A stretch of 64,000 bases of DNA, taken from the NCBI GenBank assembly GCA_964445985.1, contig CAYUMU010000002.1:62001-126000 (forward strand), read 5' to 3'. The DNA is from CAYUMU01 sp964445985 (lineage in GTDB: Bacteria > Planctomycetota > Planctomycetia > Pirellulales > S012-138). The notes beneath the pieces are model-generated. The model saw only the letters and a list, made by a program, of their open reading frames with translations. It ran no database searches and was not told the origin of the DNA. Made by a program: the position numbers and the translations under genes. This document shows positions 42,956-52,154 of this stretch, one piece after another. Numbering within the stretch: the first letter of the stretch is position 1; each line of letters opens with the position of its first letter.

Positions 42956-43819
42956 ATGTCGTTTGCCAAACGCTCCGGGTTCACGCTGCTCGAGCTGTTG
43001 ATGGTTATCGCGATCATCGGCATGCTGATCGCGCTGATCTTCCCCGCCATCAACCGCGTGCGCGAAACAGCCCGGCAAACCGAATGCCTGACCCGCATGC
43101 AACAGGTGGGGGTGGCGATTGATATGTATTCGGAGAAGGAGAATGCATACCCCGGTTGGCGTAATCCCAGGCTTCATCCCAACCGCCCTAATGTGAGTTG
43201 GTTAGTTCCCATCCTTCCGAACCTGTCTCGGAAGGACGTATATGACGATTGGAATACCGTTCCACCACCCCCAGCGACAGCGCCGTATCCAGCACCGGCA
43301 ACTCCCAAGCTAGAATTCGTCATTTGCCCGACCGACACGGCCAAGAGCGGCGATTCTCAGCAGGGACCGGTCATTAGCTTTGTGGTCAACTCAGGGCGGC
43401 CTGACAATAATACCGATCCACCGGACATTCGTTCCAATGGCATCTTCATGGATATGGTGACATCGACCACGAATGTCTCGCCGCAAAGGCAAACGCCCAG
43501 CTTTGTGGTTAAGGCCGACGGCAAGGCCAACACGCTGCTGCTTTCGGAAAACCTCGACGCCACCCATTGGAGCAACGTGGGGAGCGAAGCCGCGAGTTGC
43601 ATGGTCTGGTGGATCGACCCCGTATCCACGCCCATCGGCGGCACGGGCGGTCCCACTCCCGCTGGCTACGAGAAAGCCCGGCCATCGAGCAATCACCTCG
43701 AAGGCGTGAACATCATCATGGCCAGCAACGCCGGAAGGCTGCTGAGCTTCGACACGGATTACAACGTGTACAAGAGCATGCTCGCCGTGCGGGACCAATC
43801 CATCGATCCCACTCCCTAA
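42956..43819 (+). CDS. DUF1559 type IV pilin-like protein
   Basis: The 287-residue protein starts MSFAKRSGFTLLELLMVIAI, a classical prepilin N-terminus: cleavage after G8, methylation of F9 and E13 as the conserved glutamate. A long hydrophobic helix follows. The DUF1559 domain shows QTECLTRMQQVGVAIDMYSE, PLEFVICPTD-type strands and a C-terminal ARPSSNHLEGVNIIMASNAG motif (the H-x-G/N-x element seen in the family). Such pseudopilins are present in dozens of copies per planctomycete genome. It lies 141 bases after the DUF1573 gene. Confidence 0.95.
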   Translation: MSFAKRSGFTLLELLMVIAIIGMLIALIFPAINRVRETARQTECLTRMQQVGVAIDMYSEKENAYPGWRNPRLHPNRPNVSWLVPILPNLSRKDVYDDWNTVPPPPATAPYPAPATPKLEFVICPTDTAKSGDSQQGPVISFVVNSGRPDNNTDPPDIRSNGIFMDMVTSTTNVSPQRQTPSFVVKADGKANTLLLSENLDATHWSNVGSEAASCMVWWIDPVSTPIGGTGGPTPAGYEKARPSSNHLEGVNIIMASNAGRLLSFDTDYNVYKSMLAVRDQSIDPTP

Positions 43820-43871
43820 GGGGCCGCCAATGGATGCGAAGCGTCACTGGGGCCTGTGACCTGCAGGTTTT

Positions 43872-44098
43872 CATCCCGGCAGGGATGCCAGCTCTTAGCC
43901 AGGGCTTGAGCGCGGCGACAGCCCTGGTTACCCGAGTTGTAAATCTCTGTGTTTATCCTGAAGGATGTAGCCGGGTGGAACTAGCCGCCCCACGCGGTTG
44001 CGACCCCTAGCTGGGGTCGATGGGGATTTTTCGATAGTTTTCCGGCGGTATCGCTAACGCTCAACCGCCGGCTATGGGCTGGAAACCCCTTCGGGGTT
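43872..44098. repeat. Cluster of five short palindromes between genes
   Basis: Within 230 bases there are five perfect inverted repeats: 43872-43887 (6-bp stem), 43899-43927 (8-bp, 13-base loop), 44001-44019 (7-bp), 44042-44071 (8-bp) and 44084-44098 (6-bp). The region has no open frame of note. It resembles a dispersed intergenic repeat composed of hairpins, not a protein gene. Confidence 0.8.
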
Positions 44099-44130
44099 GA
44101 ATGCGGGGGCCAAAATCGTTGCTTGGCTGG

Positions 44131-44313
44131 CTATTTGCCTTCCGTGGTCGCTGGCTGGGGGGCGGAACCCGTTTCGATCTTGGCTTCCAAGCCGGCCATT
44201 TTCAGGGCCGTGATGATGTCGGCGGCGGCAACATTGCCTTCACCGGTGAGCCCCACGGCCAGCGAGCCGCGGCGAAGATCGACTTGGATTTGCTCGGCGT
44301 TCACGCCGGGCAC
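44131..44313 (-). CDS. Possible small HMA-fold-like protein without CxxC
   Basis: A GTG at 44313 opens a 60-residue frame whose pattern, VNAEQIQVDLRRGSLAVGLT then DIITALKMAGLEAKIETG, fits the second half of a beta-alpha-beta heavy-metal-associated domain. The metal-binding CxxC part is missing. It lies 48 bases after the permease gene on the same strand. It may be a metal-independent HMA variant or the remnant of a longer gene; in-frame sequence upstream is open only back to the stop region of the permease. Low confidence. Confidence 0.4.
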   Translation of the reverse strand: MPGVNAEQIQVDLRRGSLAVGLTGEGNVAAADIITALKMAGLEAKIETGSAPQPATTEGK

Positions 44314-44361
44314 TGGTAGTTCTTGCGGCGGGCCGTTGCAAACTCTGAACGCCGGCTACAG

Positions 44362-45780
44362 CTATCCTTCCGCTTCTGCCGCCTCGCCGCTCGAGCGGCG
44401 GCTCCACCAATAAAGTGGGATGCCTGCCAGGACGGGGATCACCGCCAGCAGGCACAGCGCGCGGGCGTAAACCAGGCTGGAGTACAGCATGAACAGGCAG
44501 GTCAGGCAGAACACCACCGGCGGCAGCGGATACCAGGGGATGGAAAACGGCCGGACCCGATCAGGGTCGCGGTAGCGCAAGACAAAGATCGAAATTCCGG
44601 TCAGCAAAAAGAAAGTCCAAAACACCGGGGCCGACGAGGCAACGAGGGTTTGAAACCCGCCGTCGTAAACATCCCAAGGGAGCGGATTCAGCCACAGTCG
44701 GGCCAAGATCCAGTCGATGGTTTGGCGGCCGGCGGCGGTGCCCACCGCGGCGATCAGCACCAGGGCCACGGCCGCTTGTGCCACGATGGCTCCCAGCGGC
44801 ACGCCCCGTTGGCGATTGGACCGGACCAGCAACGAGAAGACCCGGTGGTCGGCCCCCAGCACTTGCAGCACGCGCGAGCCTGTCAGAATCAGGCCATTTA
44901 CCGCGCCCAAGGCCGAGATCATCACCAGCACGCTCACGCCGCGGGCGGCCCAAGGCCCTGCCGCGCGGGCGACCACGTCGGCCGCGGGCGTATAGGCGTG
45001 CCGGGCGCCTTCAAAGCCCAGCACCCACAACATGGTGGCGTTGATCAAGAGATAAATCGCGGTGATCAGGCCAATGGACAGGAACAACGCGCGGGGCATA
45101 TTGCGTTTGCGGTCGCGAACTTCGGCCGATACAAACGCGGCATCGTTCCAGCCGCCAAACGCGTACAGCACAAAGACCAAGGCCAGGCCGAGGCTGCCCG
45201 CGGCGGACGAATCGTCCACAGTGATGGACTCGGCCGGGGTCGCCGTGAAGCCGGCGATGACAATGGCCACCAGCCCCAGAACCTTGGCCGAGGTGAGCAG
45301 GTTTTGCGTGGTCTTGCCCACGGCCACGCCAAGCAGGTTGATGGCGGAAAGCACCACCACCACGCCCAGGGCCAGCCAAACCGCGGCTGCGGCCTCCCAT
45401 CCCCCCAGCCGCACGCCATATTCGGCAAAGGCATAGGCCATGGCGCCAATGCTGCCGGTGAGGATCACCACCAATTGCGCCCAGCCGAACAAAAAGCCCA
45501 ACGAGGGTCCGAAGGCGCGGGTCAGGTATTCGTAGTCTCCGCCCGAGCGGGGATAGGTGGTGGCCAACTCGGCGTAGCAAAACGCGCCGAGCAGTGATAG
45601 CAGGCCACCCACCACCCACAGGCCGAGCGCCATGCCGGGGCCGGAAGTGTACATGAAGACGAACTTGGGCGAAACAAAGATCGAGGTGCCCACCACAATG
45701 CCCACGATAATCCCCACGGTGTCCCCCAGACCGAGTCTGCCCGCGGTCTCAGAGGGTTCCGGCGGAGTGGAAGCTGACAT
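44362..45780 (-). CDS. APC-superfamily amino acid permease
   Basis: The 472-residue integral membrane protein has about 12 hydrophobic segments. The first carries the APC signature (DTVGIIVGIVVGTSIFVSPK) and the second FCYAELATTYPRSGGDYEYL, typical of L-type amino acid transporter (LAT)-like exchangers or permeases. LYAFGGWNDAAFVSAEVRD is the helix 6 region. It probably imports or exchanges neutral or cationic amino acids at the inner membrane; the substrate cannot be set by eye. The neighbouring sialate esterase gene is on the same strand but 112 bases away. Confidence 0.9.
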   Translation of the reverse strand: MSASTPPEPSETAGRLGLGDTVGIIVGIVVGTSIFVSPKFVFMYTSGPGMALGLWVVGGLLSLLGAFCYAELATTYPRSGGDYEYLTRAFGPSLGFLFGWAQLVVILTGSIGAMAYAFAEYGVRLGGWEAAAAVWLALGVVVVLSAINLLGVAVGKTTQNLLTSAKVLGLVAIVIAGFTATPAESITVDDSSAAGSLGLALVFVLYAFGGWNDAAFVSAEVRDRKRNMPRALFLSIGLITAIYLLINATMLWVLGFEGARHAYTPAADVVARAAGPWAARGVSVLVMISALGAVNGLILTGSRVLQVLGADHRVFSLLVRSNRQRGVPLGAIVAQAAVALVLIAAVGTAAGRQTIDWILARLWLNPLPWDVYDGGFQTLVASSAPVFWTFFLLTGISIFVLRYRDPDRVRPFSIPWYPLPPVVFCLTCLFMLYSSLVYARALCLLAVIPVLAGIPLYWWSRRSSGEAAEAEG

Positions 45781-45891
45781 GGCGGGCAGTTCGAGGGTAT
45801 CCAGTTTCAGCAGGGGGCCAACGACGATTGCTTGAGCATAACTGGATCCCCGACTTCACGGGAATGACGGCATAAGACACTGGCGGGCGAT

Positions 45892-47478
45892 CTACCACGA
45901 ATCGGTGCGGAAGGTCACGGCCGGCAAGCCGTCTTTATTGAACAGGTTGGCCCAAGGGCGATTCATGGACCAGGCGTAACGCACCGCCGCCGGCTTGGCC
46001 ACCTTGGGGCTGGAGACCACGACCGTGTCGCCGTCGATGCGGGCGTCGGCCCAGTAGAAGTTCTTGTCGTCGCCCGCGATGGCAAAGCCCTGCAGCTTGT
46101 CGCCATGCTGCATGGCCAGACCTTGGCCCACGTGGTCGAACTTGATGTGGACTTCGTTGCCGTCGATGGTGTGTGAATTGTAGATTGGGCCGTAATACTC
46201 GCCCGGTTTATCGTAAGCCATGCCGAGCGCCACCGTGGCCGCGCGGCTGCCATAGCCCGACTTGTTGGTGGGGTGAACGCCCGAACCTAAATCGCTGCTG
46301 ATGGCCATGCCCACGTTGGGGTAGTTCATGATCCGCACATGGTTTTCCACATAATCCGCGCCCTGGCTCGCGCGGCCGGTGATGGCGGCCCCGGACTGGT
46401 TGTCCGGCAGCGAGGCGAAGGCTTCGGCCTTGGCCGTGACGGGGTTCTTGGGATCCCAAGCGCATCCGCCGCCGCTGGGCTTTTGTACATAGATGAAGGC
46501 GAACTGGCCGTTGTTCCAGGCCTTGCGCCAGCCCGAAATCAGGGCGCCCATTAGCGTGTATTGGTCCACGCCACCGATGGCCGTGCCGCTTTCGCCCTGG
46601 TCCCACAGCACGCCGCGCATGCCATAGCCGACAAACGGCTGAATGTGCGCCGCGTACAGGTAGCCCGGCTGTTGGCCGCGGGCGGTGCCCGGTTTGCCAG
46701 GAGGGCTGGGTTCTCGCCCCACCGTCTTGCCGGAGGCCTTGGCCGCGTCAGCCGCTTTTTGCCAGGCGGGCAAAACCCGCGTTTCAAAGTCTTTCAGCTG
46801 GGCGTCGTAGGTCTTGGCGTACTCGGCCATTTGGGCCTGGCAGGCTTCGCTGGCTTGCAAGGCTTCGGGGGTGAGCCAGGCGCCCGAGGGCGTTCCGCCC
46901 ACCGCGCCGAGCATCATGCCGACGGGCACATCCAGTTCTTCGTGCAACTTAACGGCGAACGAAAACAGCAGGGCCGAAAAGGCGCCATTGGTTTCGGGCG
47001 ACGACACCTGCCAACCGCCGCTGCGATTGCTAAAGCCGCGAATTTGCGGATGCTTGGCCGCGACCATCTTGGCGAGCTCTTCGTCGTTCTTGGCGTAGCC
47101 AGCGGCGGCGCCAGCCATGTTGGATTGGCCCGACCCGATCCAGACTTCGCCCACCAGCACGTCTTTCAGCACCAGGCGGTTGGTTCCGGCGATGGTCAAT
47201 TCATCGGGTCCGCCGGCCTTCAGACTGGTGAACGTAATGTTCCACTTACCAGCGGCGTCGGCGGTTGCCTGCTGTTCTTGGCCGCGGAACTTGACGGTGA
47301 CCACTTCGCCCGGCGCGGCCGTGCCCCAGATGGGCGCCTGGGTTTCACGCTGCAGCACCATGTGGTCGCTGAAGAACGGCGGCACGGCCACCTCGGCCGT
47401 TGCCGGCAACGCGCACGACAGCACGATGGCCGGCAGCAGGCAAGACAGAGTGGGGAGAAAAGGGAAACGAAGTCGCAT
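45892..47478 (-). CDS. Exported sialate O-acetylesterase-like (SASA) protein
   Basis: The ATG at 47478 has GGAG nine bases upstream, so it is preferred over an in-frame TTG at 47493. The 528-residue protein has a signal peptide and an Ig-like N-terminal domain (FFSDHMVLQRETQAPIWGTA). The SASA (SGNH-type) catalytic domain has S119 in VWIGSGQSNM, GVLWDQGESGT, and the D/H block DLGSGVHPTNKSGYGSR. These enzymes remove O-acetyl groups from sialic acids or xylan-type sugars. Two other esterase-type exported hydrolases occur in the window, in keeping with a polysaccharide-degrading lifestyle. Confidence 0.9.
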   Translation of the reverse strand: MRLRFPFLPTLSCLLPAIVLSCALPATAEVAVPPFFSDHMVLQRETQAPIWGTAAPGEVVTVKFRGQEQQATADAAGKWNITFTSLKAGGPDELTIAGTNRLVLKDVLVGEVWIGSGQSNMAGAAAGYAKNDEELAKMVAAKHPQIRGFSNRSGGWQVSSPETNGAFSALLFSFAVKLHEELDVPVGMMLGAVGGTPSGAWLTPEALQASEACQAQMAEYAKTYDAQLKDFETRVLPAWQKAADAAKASGKTVGREPSPPGKPGTARGQQPGYLYAAHIQPFVGYGMRGVLWDQGESGTAIGGVDQYTLMGALISGWRKAWNNGQFAFIYVQKPSGGGCAWDPKNPVTAKAEAFASLPDNQSGAAITGRASQGADYVENHVRIMNYPNVGMAISSDLGSGVHPTNKSGYGSRAATVALGMAYDKPGEYYGPIYNSHTIDGNEVHIKFDHVGQGLAMQHGDKLQGFAIAGDDKNFYWADARIDGDTVVVSSPKVAKPAAVRYAWSMNRPWANLFNKDGLPAVTFRTDSW

Positions 47479-47681
47479 CGCAAAACTCTCCAAGGGGTAT
47501 GGTGGGCCGTTCGGGGTGAGCGCGGAATATGGATGTCATTGGGCCATCATTAGCTATCGCCGCAAGGTTGATTGCAAGGGAAAAGCAGCTAATGGGGCGC
47601 TGCCGTACGGTTTTCGAACCTGGTCTGCTTTCGCTTTGCGGCAGCGGATTCTTTCGCGGAGCGAAAGACGACTTTGAGAAT

Positions 47682-49775
47682 TCAGTTGGCTTCCACCATG
47701 GCCCGTTGGCTCGCGCGCCAGGCCGCGTCGTACCGGGAGAAGCCGCGCTGCACGTCCGCCGACGCCGCTTCCAGCGCCTGTTGCAGCTTGTCGGCCCGTG
47801 GCGAGATGCCTTGAGCCCGCAAGATGCTCGCGGCTTGAATAGCCACGGCTTCGTCGTACGGCTCGAGAGCGCGGATCAGCAAGGGCAGATCGTTGCCGCT
47901 GTTTGTGACCGCTTGCTGGGCGTACTCGTAGGCACTGGTGAACCGGCCATCGCCGTCGCCATCGATCCATACCGCGCCCGAGGCGCCCAGCGTATAGGGG
48001 GTGAAGTCGGCCGACGTGGGCTGGTACGGTTTGGGCGTGGGCCAATAGAGATCCCGCACGCCTGGCCCCGTGGCGATGACTGCCAGAAATATGTCATGCC
48101 GCGGCCGCTGGAGCTTCCATTTGCCCTGCCAGATCACGCCCCGGTTGCCGGGCTTTTTTTCATCATCGAGACTTGCCTGGCGAATGGCCACGCCGTTGGC
48201 GTAGAGCGTGACGCCCTGGGCCTGCGTCCAATGCGGCCCCAGCACTTGGGTGGCGACCGTCAATTGTTCGCCCGCCGGAACCAGATCGCCCGGCCCGTAC
48301 TGCCCATTTACCGTGAGGTCGGCCAGCAAGCCGTAACTCACGTTCACGCGTCCGGCTCGCAAACTGTCATAAACCTGCTCTCGATCTATCTTGCCTGGGT
48401 GGGCGTCATCGCAACGAATATAGGTTCGCCCCTGACCGATAAAGTGACGGCCCACGTCGTGAGAATCGCTGGCAGCCACCGGGGTAATTCTCACGCCTCG
48501 ATTCAATAGACCAAACCAATCATGGAACAGTTGCAGCCCATCGGTCTGAGTCGTTCCCGAATTGACCACCTCCATCAAATTGGCCTTGAGGGTTTGGCCG
48601 TCGAGCCGCTCGCCCGCGATGCCGATATGATGCCGAGGATCAAACGGTCGAAACCCTTTATGAATATCGCGGGCGTGATTCAAGACCACCAGCCGCCGCT
48701 CATCGCCTGCGAAGATCTCTCCGAACACGCTGGCCCAATCCTGGCCCCGGTGGTCCATGCTCGCCGGCCCCGGCAGGAGCGGAAACACGATGAAGTGCCC
48801 CACGTCGGTGGTCACTTCATTGCCGACAATGGGCGTGAAGTATTGCCGCACGCCGAGCGCTTTGGCGCTCGGCTCGTAGTCGATCTGGATGTTGTGGTCG
48901 GCGGCCACGGACAATTCCACGCCTTCGGCGGCCAGCGTGATCATGCGTTCTTCGATCGTGGCGTCGCCATGACGGGAATGCGTAAAGGTATGACTGTGGG
49001 GATCGCAAGCCGCGTAGCCTTGGGTGGGGACTTCACGGCGAATGGTCAGGCTGACCTGGCGAACGTCGCCCGGTTGGAGTTCGAGGGCGGCCTGGTCGAT
49101 GGAGTACTCGAATCCTCGCCCGGCCACGATCCGATACTTGCCCGCCGCCACCGGCAAGTGGGCCGCGCCAGTGGATGAGAACACGATGCCGGGCCGCACC
49201 GCCAGCGTGTGGCTGGATTCGGCGGCGGTGCTCATCAGCACGCCGGTGTCGTCGAGCACCGTGATCCGGGCCGGGGTTGGCTGGCCGGTATCGGCATCGA
49301 CGACCCGCACTTCGATCGTGCCGTCGCTGAGAACTTCGGCGCGCGGTCGTTCGATCAGGCGCACGTCGCCCAGCAGGACATCGTCGGAGGCCCGGCCCGA
49401 GCCTGAGATTCGCAATTCATTCTGGCCCTGTACCAGCATGCTCTGGGGTAGATCCCAGAAGGTGACCATCTGATTTTCATCGACCGGCAGCGTGCCGACG
49501 CGCTGGCCGTTGACCTCGATGATCCAGCGCTGCTTGATGTCGCGATGACGTAGCCGCAAGGTGGACGGCCTGGGGGTCTGGATTTCAAAACCTAGCTTGA
49601 GTTCCGAGCCCTCGGCTTCCGGGGGAAACTCCGTCCATTCCCGCTCGGCCCCCGATCGCAGATGATGCAGTTTGGCGTCGAGCACGCGTTCCATCGTTTC
49701 GGCGGCGTGCGCGCGGGAGACGGCGATGAGTGCGATTGGCAGGAGCCAGCCTAGAGATTTCAGCAAGATGTTCAC
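47682..49775 (-). CDS. Exported CehA/McbA-like PHP metallohydrolase
   Basis: The 697-residue protein has a signal peptide (KSLGWLLPIALIAVSRAHA) and an N-terminal beta-sandwich. A linker (IEVRVVDADTGQPTPARITV) follows, then a PHP-type metal-dependent phosphoesterase domain: HSH in ACDPHSHTFTHSRHGD, ELSVAADHNIQIDY, and a distal ASDSHDVGRHFIGQGRTYI. Metal ligands typical of the family are present. A C-terminal domain includes VWIDGDGDGRFTSAYEYA, a calcium-like DxDxDG loop. CehA-type proteins hydrolyse phosphoesters or carbamates; the substrate here is unknown. It is divergent from the aldolase gene. Confidence 0.87.
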   Translation of the reverse strand: MNILLKSLGWLLPIALIAVSRAHAAETMERVLDAKLHHLRSGAEREWTEFPPEAEGSELKLGFEIQTPRPSTLRLRHRDIKQRWIIEVNGQRVGTLPVDENQMVTFWDLPQSMLVQGQNELRISGSGRASDDVLLGDVRLIERPRAEVLSDGTIEVRVVDADTGQPTPARITVLDDTGVLMSTAAESSHTLAVRPGIVFSSTGAAHLPVAAGKYRIVAGRGFEYSIDQAALELQPGDVRQVSLTIRREVPTQGYAACDPHSHTFTHSRHGDATIEERMITLAAEGVELSVAADHNIQIDYEPSAKALGVRQYFTPIVGNEVTTDVGHFIVFPLLPGPASMDHRGQDWASVFGEIFAGDERRLVVLNHARDIHKGFRPFDPRHHIGIAGERLDGQTLKANLMEVVNSGTTQTDGLQLFHDWFGLLNRGVRITPVAASDSHDVGRHFIGQGRTYIRCDDAHPGKIDREQVYDSLRAGRVNVSYGLLADLTVNGQYGPGDLVPAGEQLTVATQVLGPHWTQAQGVTLYANGVAIRQASLDDEKKPGNRGVIWQGKWKLQRPRHDIFLAVIATGPGVRDLYWPTPKPYQPTSADFTPYTLGASGAVWIDGDGDGRFTSAYEYAQQAVTNSGNDLPLLIRALEPYDEAVAIQAASILRAQGISPRADKLQQALEAASADVQRGFSRYDAAWRASQRAMVEAN

Positions 49776-50001
49776 CAGGTGGAATGAGTTGGCGGCGGGG
49801 GCCGTTCGGTTGATGTTGGGAGCGAGTCAACCGTGGGGCGCGGTTCGCTCCCCACGGTTGGTTCAGTCTAATCGCTGATGGGGGTTGGATCACGCACTTC
49901 GATGCGGGTTGAAGTTTGCGTTGTTGCCCCCCATCGGCGAAAATCTTCCCCTGCCGCAATCGTTTTCAGGCGACTGCTATTTCTTAACTTTCTCCAAGGC
50001 C

Positions 50002-50919
50002 ATGGACCCCATGCGTAGCCCGTTTTGGCAAGGCGTGTTTCCCGCCGTTACCACGCAGTTCAAGCAAGACCTTTCGCTCGACCTTGAGGCCACGGCTCGG
50101 CACTGGGAAGCGCTGATTGCCTCCGGCGTGCAAGGCCTGATCGTGGCCGGGTCGCTGGGCGAGAACCAGACGCTCGAGCCCTCGGAAAAGCGGGCGTTGC
50201 TGGGGGAAGCCGTGCGCGTGGCCGATGGACGCGTGCCGGTGCTGAGCGGCGTGGCCGAAATGAGCACTGCCGCCGCCTGCCAATACGTGCGCGACGGCGA
50301 ACGACTGGGCGCCGCTGGCTTTATGGTGATGCCGGCCATGGTTTACAAGGCCGACGCCCGCGAAACCCTGCAGCACTTTCGCCGCGTGGGCGCCGCGACC
50401 AGCCTGCCGTGGATGCTGTACAACAATCCGGTCGGCTACGCGGTCGATGTTACGCCGGCCCAATTCGCGGAGCTGGCCGATATCGAAAACCTGGTGGCCA
50501 TCAAGGAGAGCTCGGCCAACACCCGTCGCATTACCGAACTGCGGATCGAGGTCGGCGACCGCTATGCTTTGTTTGTGGGCGTGGACGACCTGATTCTCGA
50601 ATCGGCCGCCCTGGGCATCGATGGCTGGGTGGCCGGCTCAGGCATCGCCTACCCTCAAGAAAACCAGCATTTTTGGAACCTGTGCCAGAGCGGGCAATGG
50701 GAAGGGGCGCGGCAGTTCTATCTTTGGTTCTACCCGTTGCTCAAACTCGATACGCACATCAAGTTCGTGCAATATATCAAGCTGGCGGTCCAAGAAGCCG
50801 GCCTCGGCCAAGAATGGGTGCGCGAACCTCGGTTGACGCTGACGGGGAGCGAGCGGGAACAGGTGCTGGGGATTATTCGTGGGCAGAATGCCGCGCGGCC
50901 GGAGATGGCAATTGTTTAG
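50002..50919 (+). CDS. DHDPS/NAL-family aldolase
   Basis: The 305-residue TIM-barrel protein starts at 50002 or at 50011 (both ATG). The Schiff-base lysine is K168 in VAIKESSANTRR and the catalytic tyrosine is Y140 in MLYNNPVGY. GSLGEN replaces the GTTGE loop of DapA. The C-terminal helices are present (LKLDTHIKFVQYIKLAVQEA). The GSLGEN loop and the context (no lysine-pathway genes) suggest a catabolic member, for example one acting on a hydroxyproline or sugar-acid intermediate, more than dihydrodipicolinate synthase. N-acetylneuraminate lyase is possible given the nearby sialate esterase, but the loop does not decide it. Confidence 0.85.
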   Translation: MDPMRSPFWQGVFPAVTTQFKQDLSLDLEATARHWEALIASGVQGLIVAGSLGENQTLEPSEKRALLGEAVRVADGRVPVLSGVAEMSTAAACQYVRDGERLGAAGFMVMPAMVYKADARETLQHFRRVGAATSLPWMLYNNPVGYAVDVTPAQFAELADIENLVAIKESSANTRRITELRIEVGDRYALFVGVDDLILESAALGIDGWVAGSGIAYPQENQHFWNLCQSGQWEGARQFYLWFYPLLKLDTHIKFVQYIKLAVQEAGLGQEWVREPRLTLTGSEREQVLGIIRGQNAARPEMAIV

Positions 50920-50943
50920 GCGATGTGTTTCTGAAAGAACCCG

Positions 50944-51483
50944 ATGAAGAAACCAGTAAAAGTCAAGCCGCTTTCATTTCCGGTTCCGTTTCCTGATGTC
51001 CCTCTCTATCTCTTGTATGGCAATGTGTCGCGCCAAATTGTCACCCAAAGGCTCGGCCCTCCGATGCTCACCGATCGGCAGGATGGAGTTGGCCTCACGG
51101 ATTTTTGGGCATTCGAATATCCATGTGGTCTGCAGGTTGCGTTCGAGTGTGTGCATGAGTGCCAAGGCGTACGGATTCTTGCCGATGCGCCTGAAATAGA
51201 CCATGTGTTGCGACACATCCCCTTGGCGGCTTCTGAATGCAGCAGGATTGGGGACGAGAAATTGGAATCGGAGCTAAGGCTGTTGATGTCCGCTTTTCCC
51301 GAGCGACGCCCCAGCATTGAGACTCTGCACGCGTTTCAAGTGTGGCGGCAGGGAGACGATGGCAACGCGTTCAAGGTTGGCGAACCAACCAGCGAACGGG
51401 ATGCAAAGTGCAGGATGCAGCAGTTGGAATCGCTGGGCCACAAGCAGACGTATTGGTATTCTCCAACCGGAACTCCGTCCTAA
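50944..51483 (+). CDS. Hypothetical protein, 179 aa
   Basis: It starts at an ATG 25 bases after the aldolase stop. The protein is soluble, with no signal peptide. Its middle reads GLTDFWAFEYPCGLQVAFEC and its C-terminus VWRQGDDGNAFKVGEPTSER ... LESLGHKQTYWYSP. The last part resembles a small C-terminal module that I associate with immunity-like hypothetical proteins; I cannot name the family. G+C and codon choice are lower than in the neighbours, as in the CbrC gene that follows, so the pair may be acquired. Confidence 0.65.
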   Translation: MKKPVKVKPLSFPVPFPDVPLYLLYGNVSRQIVTQRLGPPMLTDRQDGVGLTDFWAFEYPCGLQVAFECVHECQGVRILADAPEIDHVLRHIPLAASECSRIGDEKLESELRLLMSAFPERRPSIETLHAFQVWRQGDDGNAFKVGEPTSERDAKCRMQQLESLGHKQTYWYSPTGTPS

Positions 51484-51540
51484 ATTCTCGCTTCAATTCG
51501 TCATCATCTCTCGGTACAAGACGCAGCGCGAGGTAAGAAA

Positions 51541-51984
51541 ATGTCAAAATCAGCATTTTCCGAACTACCCAAATTCAAGTACCACCCCAGTCCGTTTTCG
51601 TCTGGGGCGCTCATGGACTCGGAGGATTCCTGCGAGTGTTGTGGTCAGGCGCGGGGTTATATGTACGAAGGTCCGGTGTACTGCGAGGACGAAGTCGAGC
51701 GTGTTTGCCCTTGGTGTATCGCGGATGGTTCCGCCCAAGCCAAGTGGGACGCGCAGTTTACCGACGCGGTTTTTCAAGACAGCTGGGGGGAGCATGTCGA
51801 TCTGGCTCGCGAGGTTTGGGAAGAAGTGCTGCACCGAACGCCGGGTGTCGTGGGCGCCTGCCAACCCATAACCTGGTGGGTTCACTGTGGCCAACCGGCC
51901 GAGTTTTTGCAGGTAGAAGAGGAGCGTGTGCGTTTCCGATGCGCTGTTTGTGGCAAAAAGCGAAGTTATCGCGACTTGGACTAG
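51541..51984 (+). CDS. CbrC (UPF0167) family protein, short form
   Basis: The 147-residue protein matches CbrC at FKYHPSPF, CECCGQARGYMYEGPVYCED and VCPWCIADGSAQAKWDAQFT. It keeps several cysteines that probably bind zinc, including the C-terminal FRCAVCGKKRSYRDLD. In usual CbrC proteins (about 190 residues) a helical stretch lies between the HCGQPAEFL region and the last Cys motif; here that stretch is missing. E. coli CbrC is linked to colicin E2 tolerance, and relatives are often immunity-like. Start at ATG 51541. Confidence 0.82.
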   Translation: MSKSAFSELPKFKYHPSPFSSGALMDSEDSCECCGQARGYMYEGPVYCEDEVERVCPWCIADGSAQAKWDAQFTDAVFQDSWGEHVDLAREVWEEVLHRTPGVVGACQPITWWVHCGQPAEFLQVEEERVRFRCAVCGKKRSYRDLD

Positions 51985-52154
51985 AATTGCAGCAGCTCTC
52001 GCCATCCTGGCAGTAAATGCCGGTTTTTAGGCTGTCGCGGCCCAGGGGGGATAGATGGTAGGCTATATTCACCGGATCGCGTGAATCGGTTTCGTCGCCC
52101 GCCCCCCCTTTGCCTGCCTGGCAGGCTGTTTCCATATTAAAGATCGAGCCGCCG

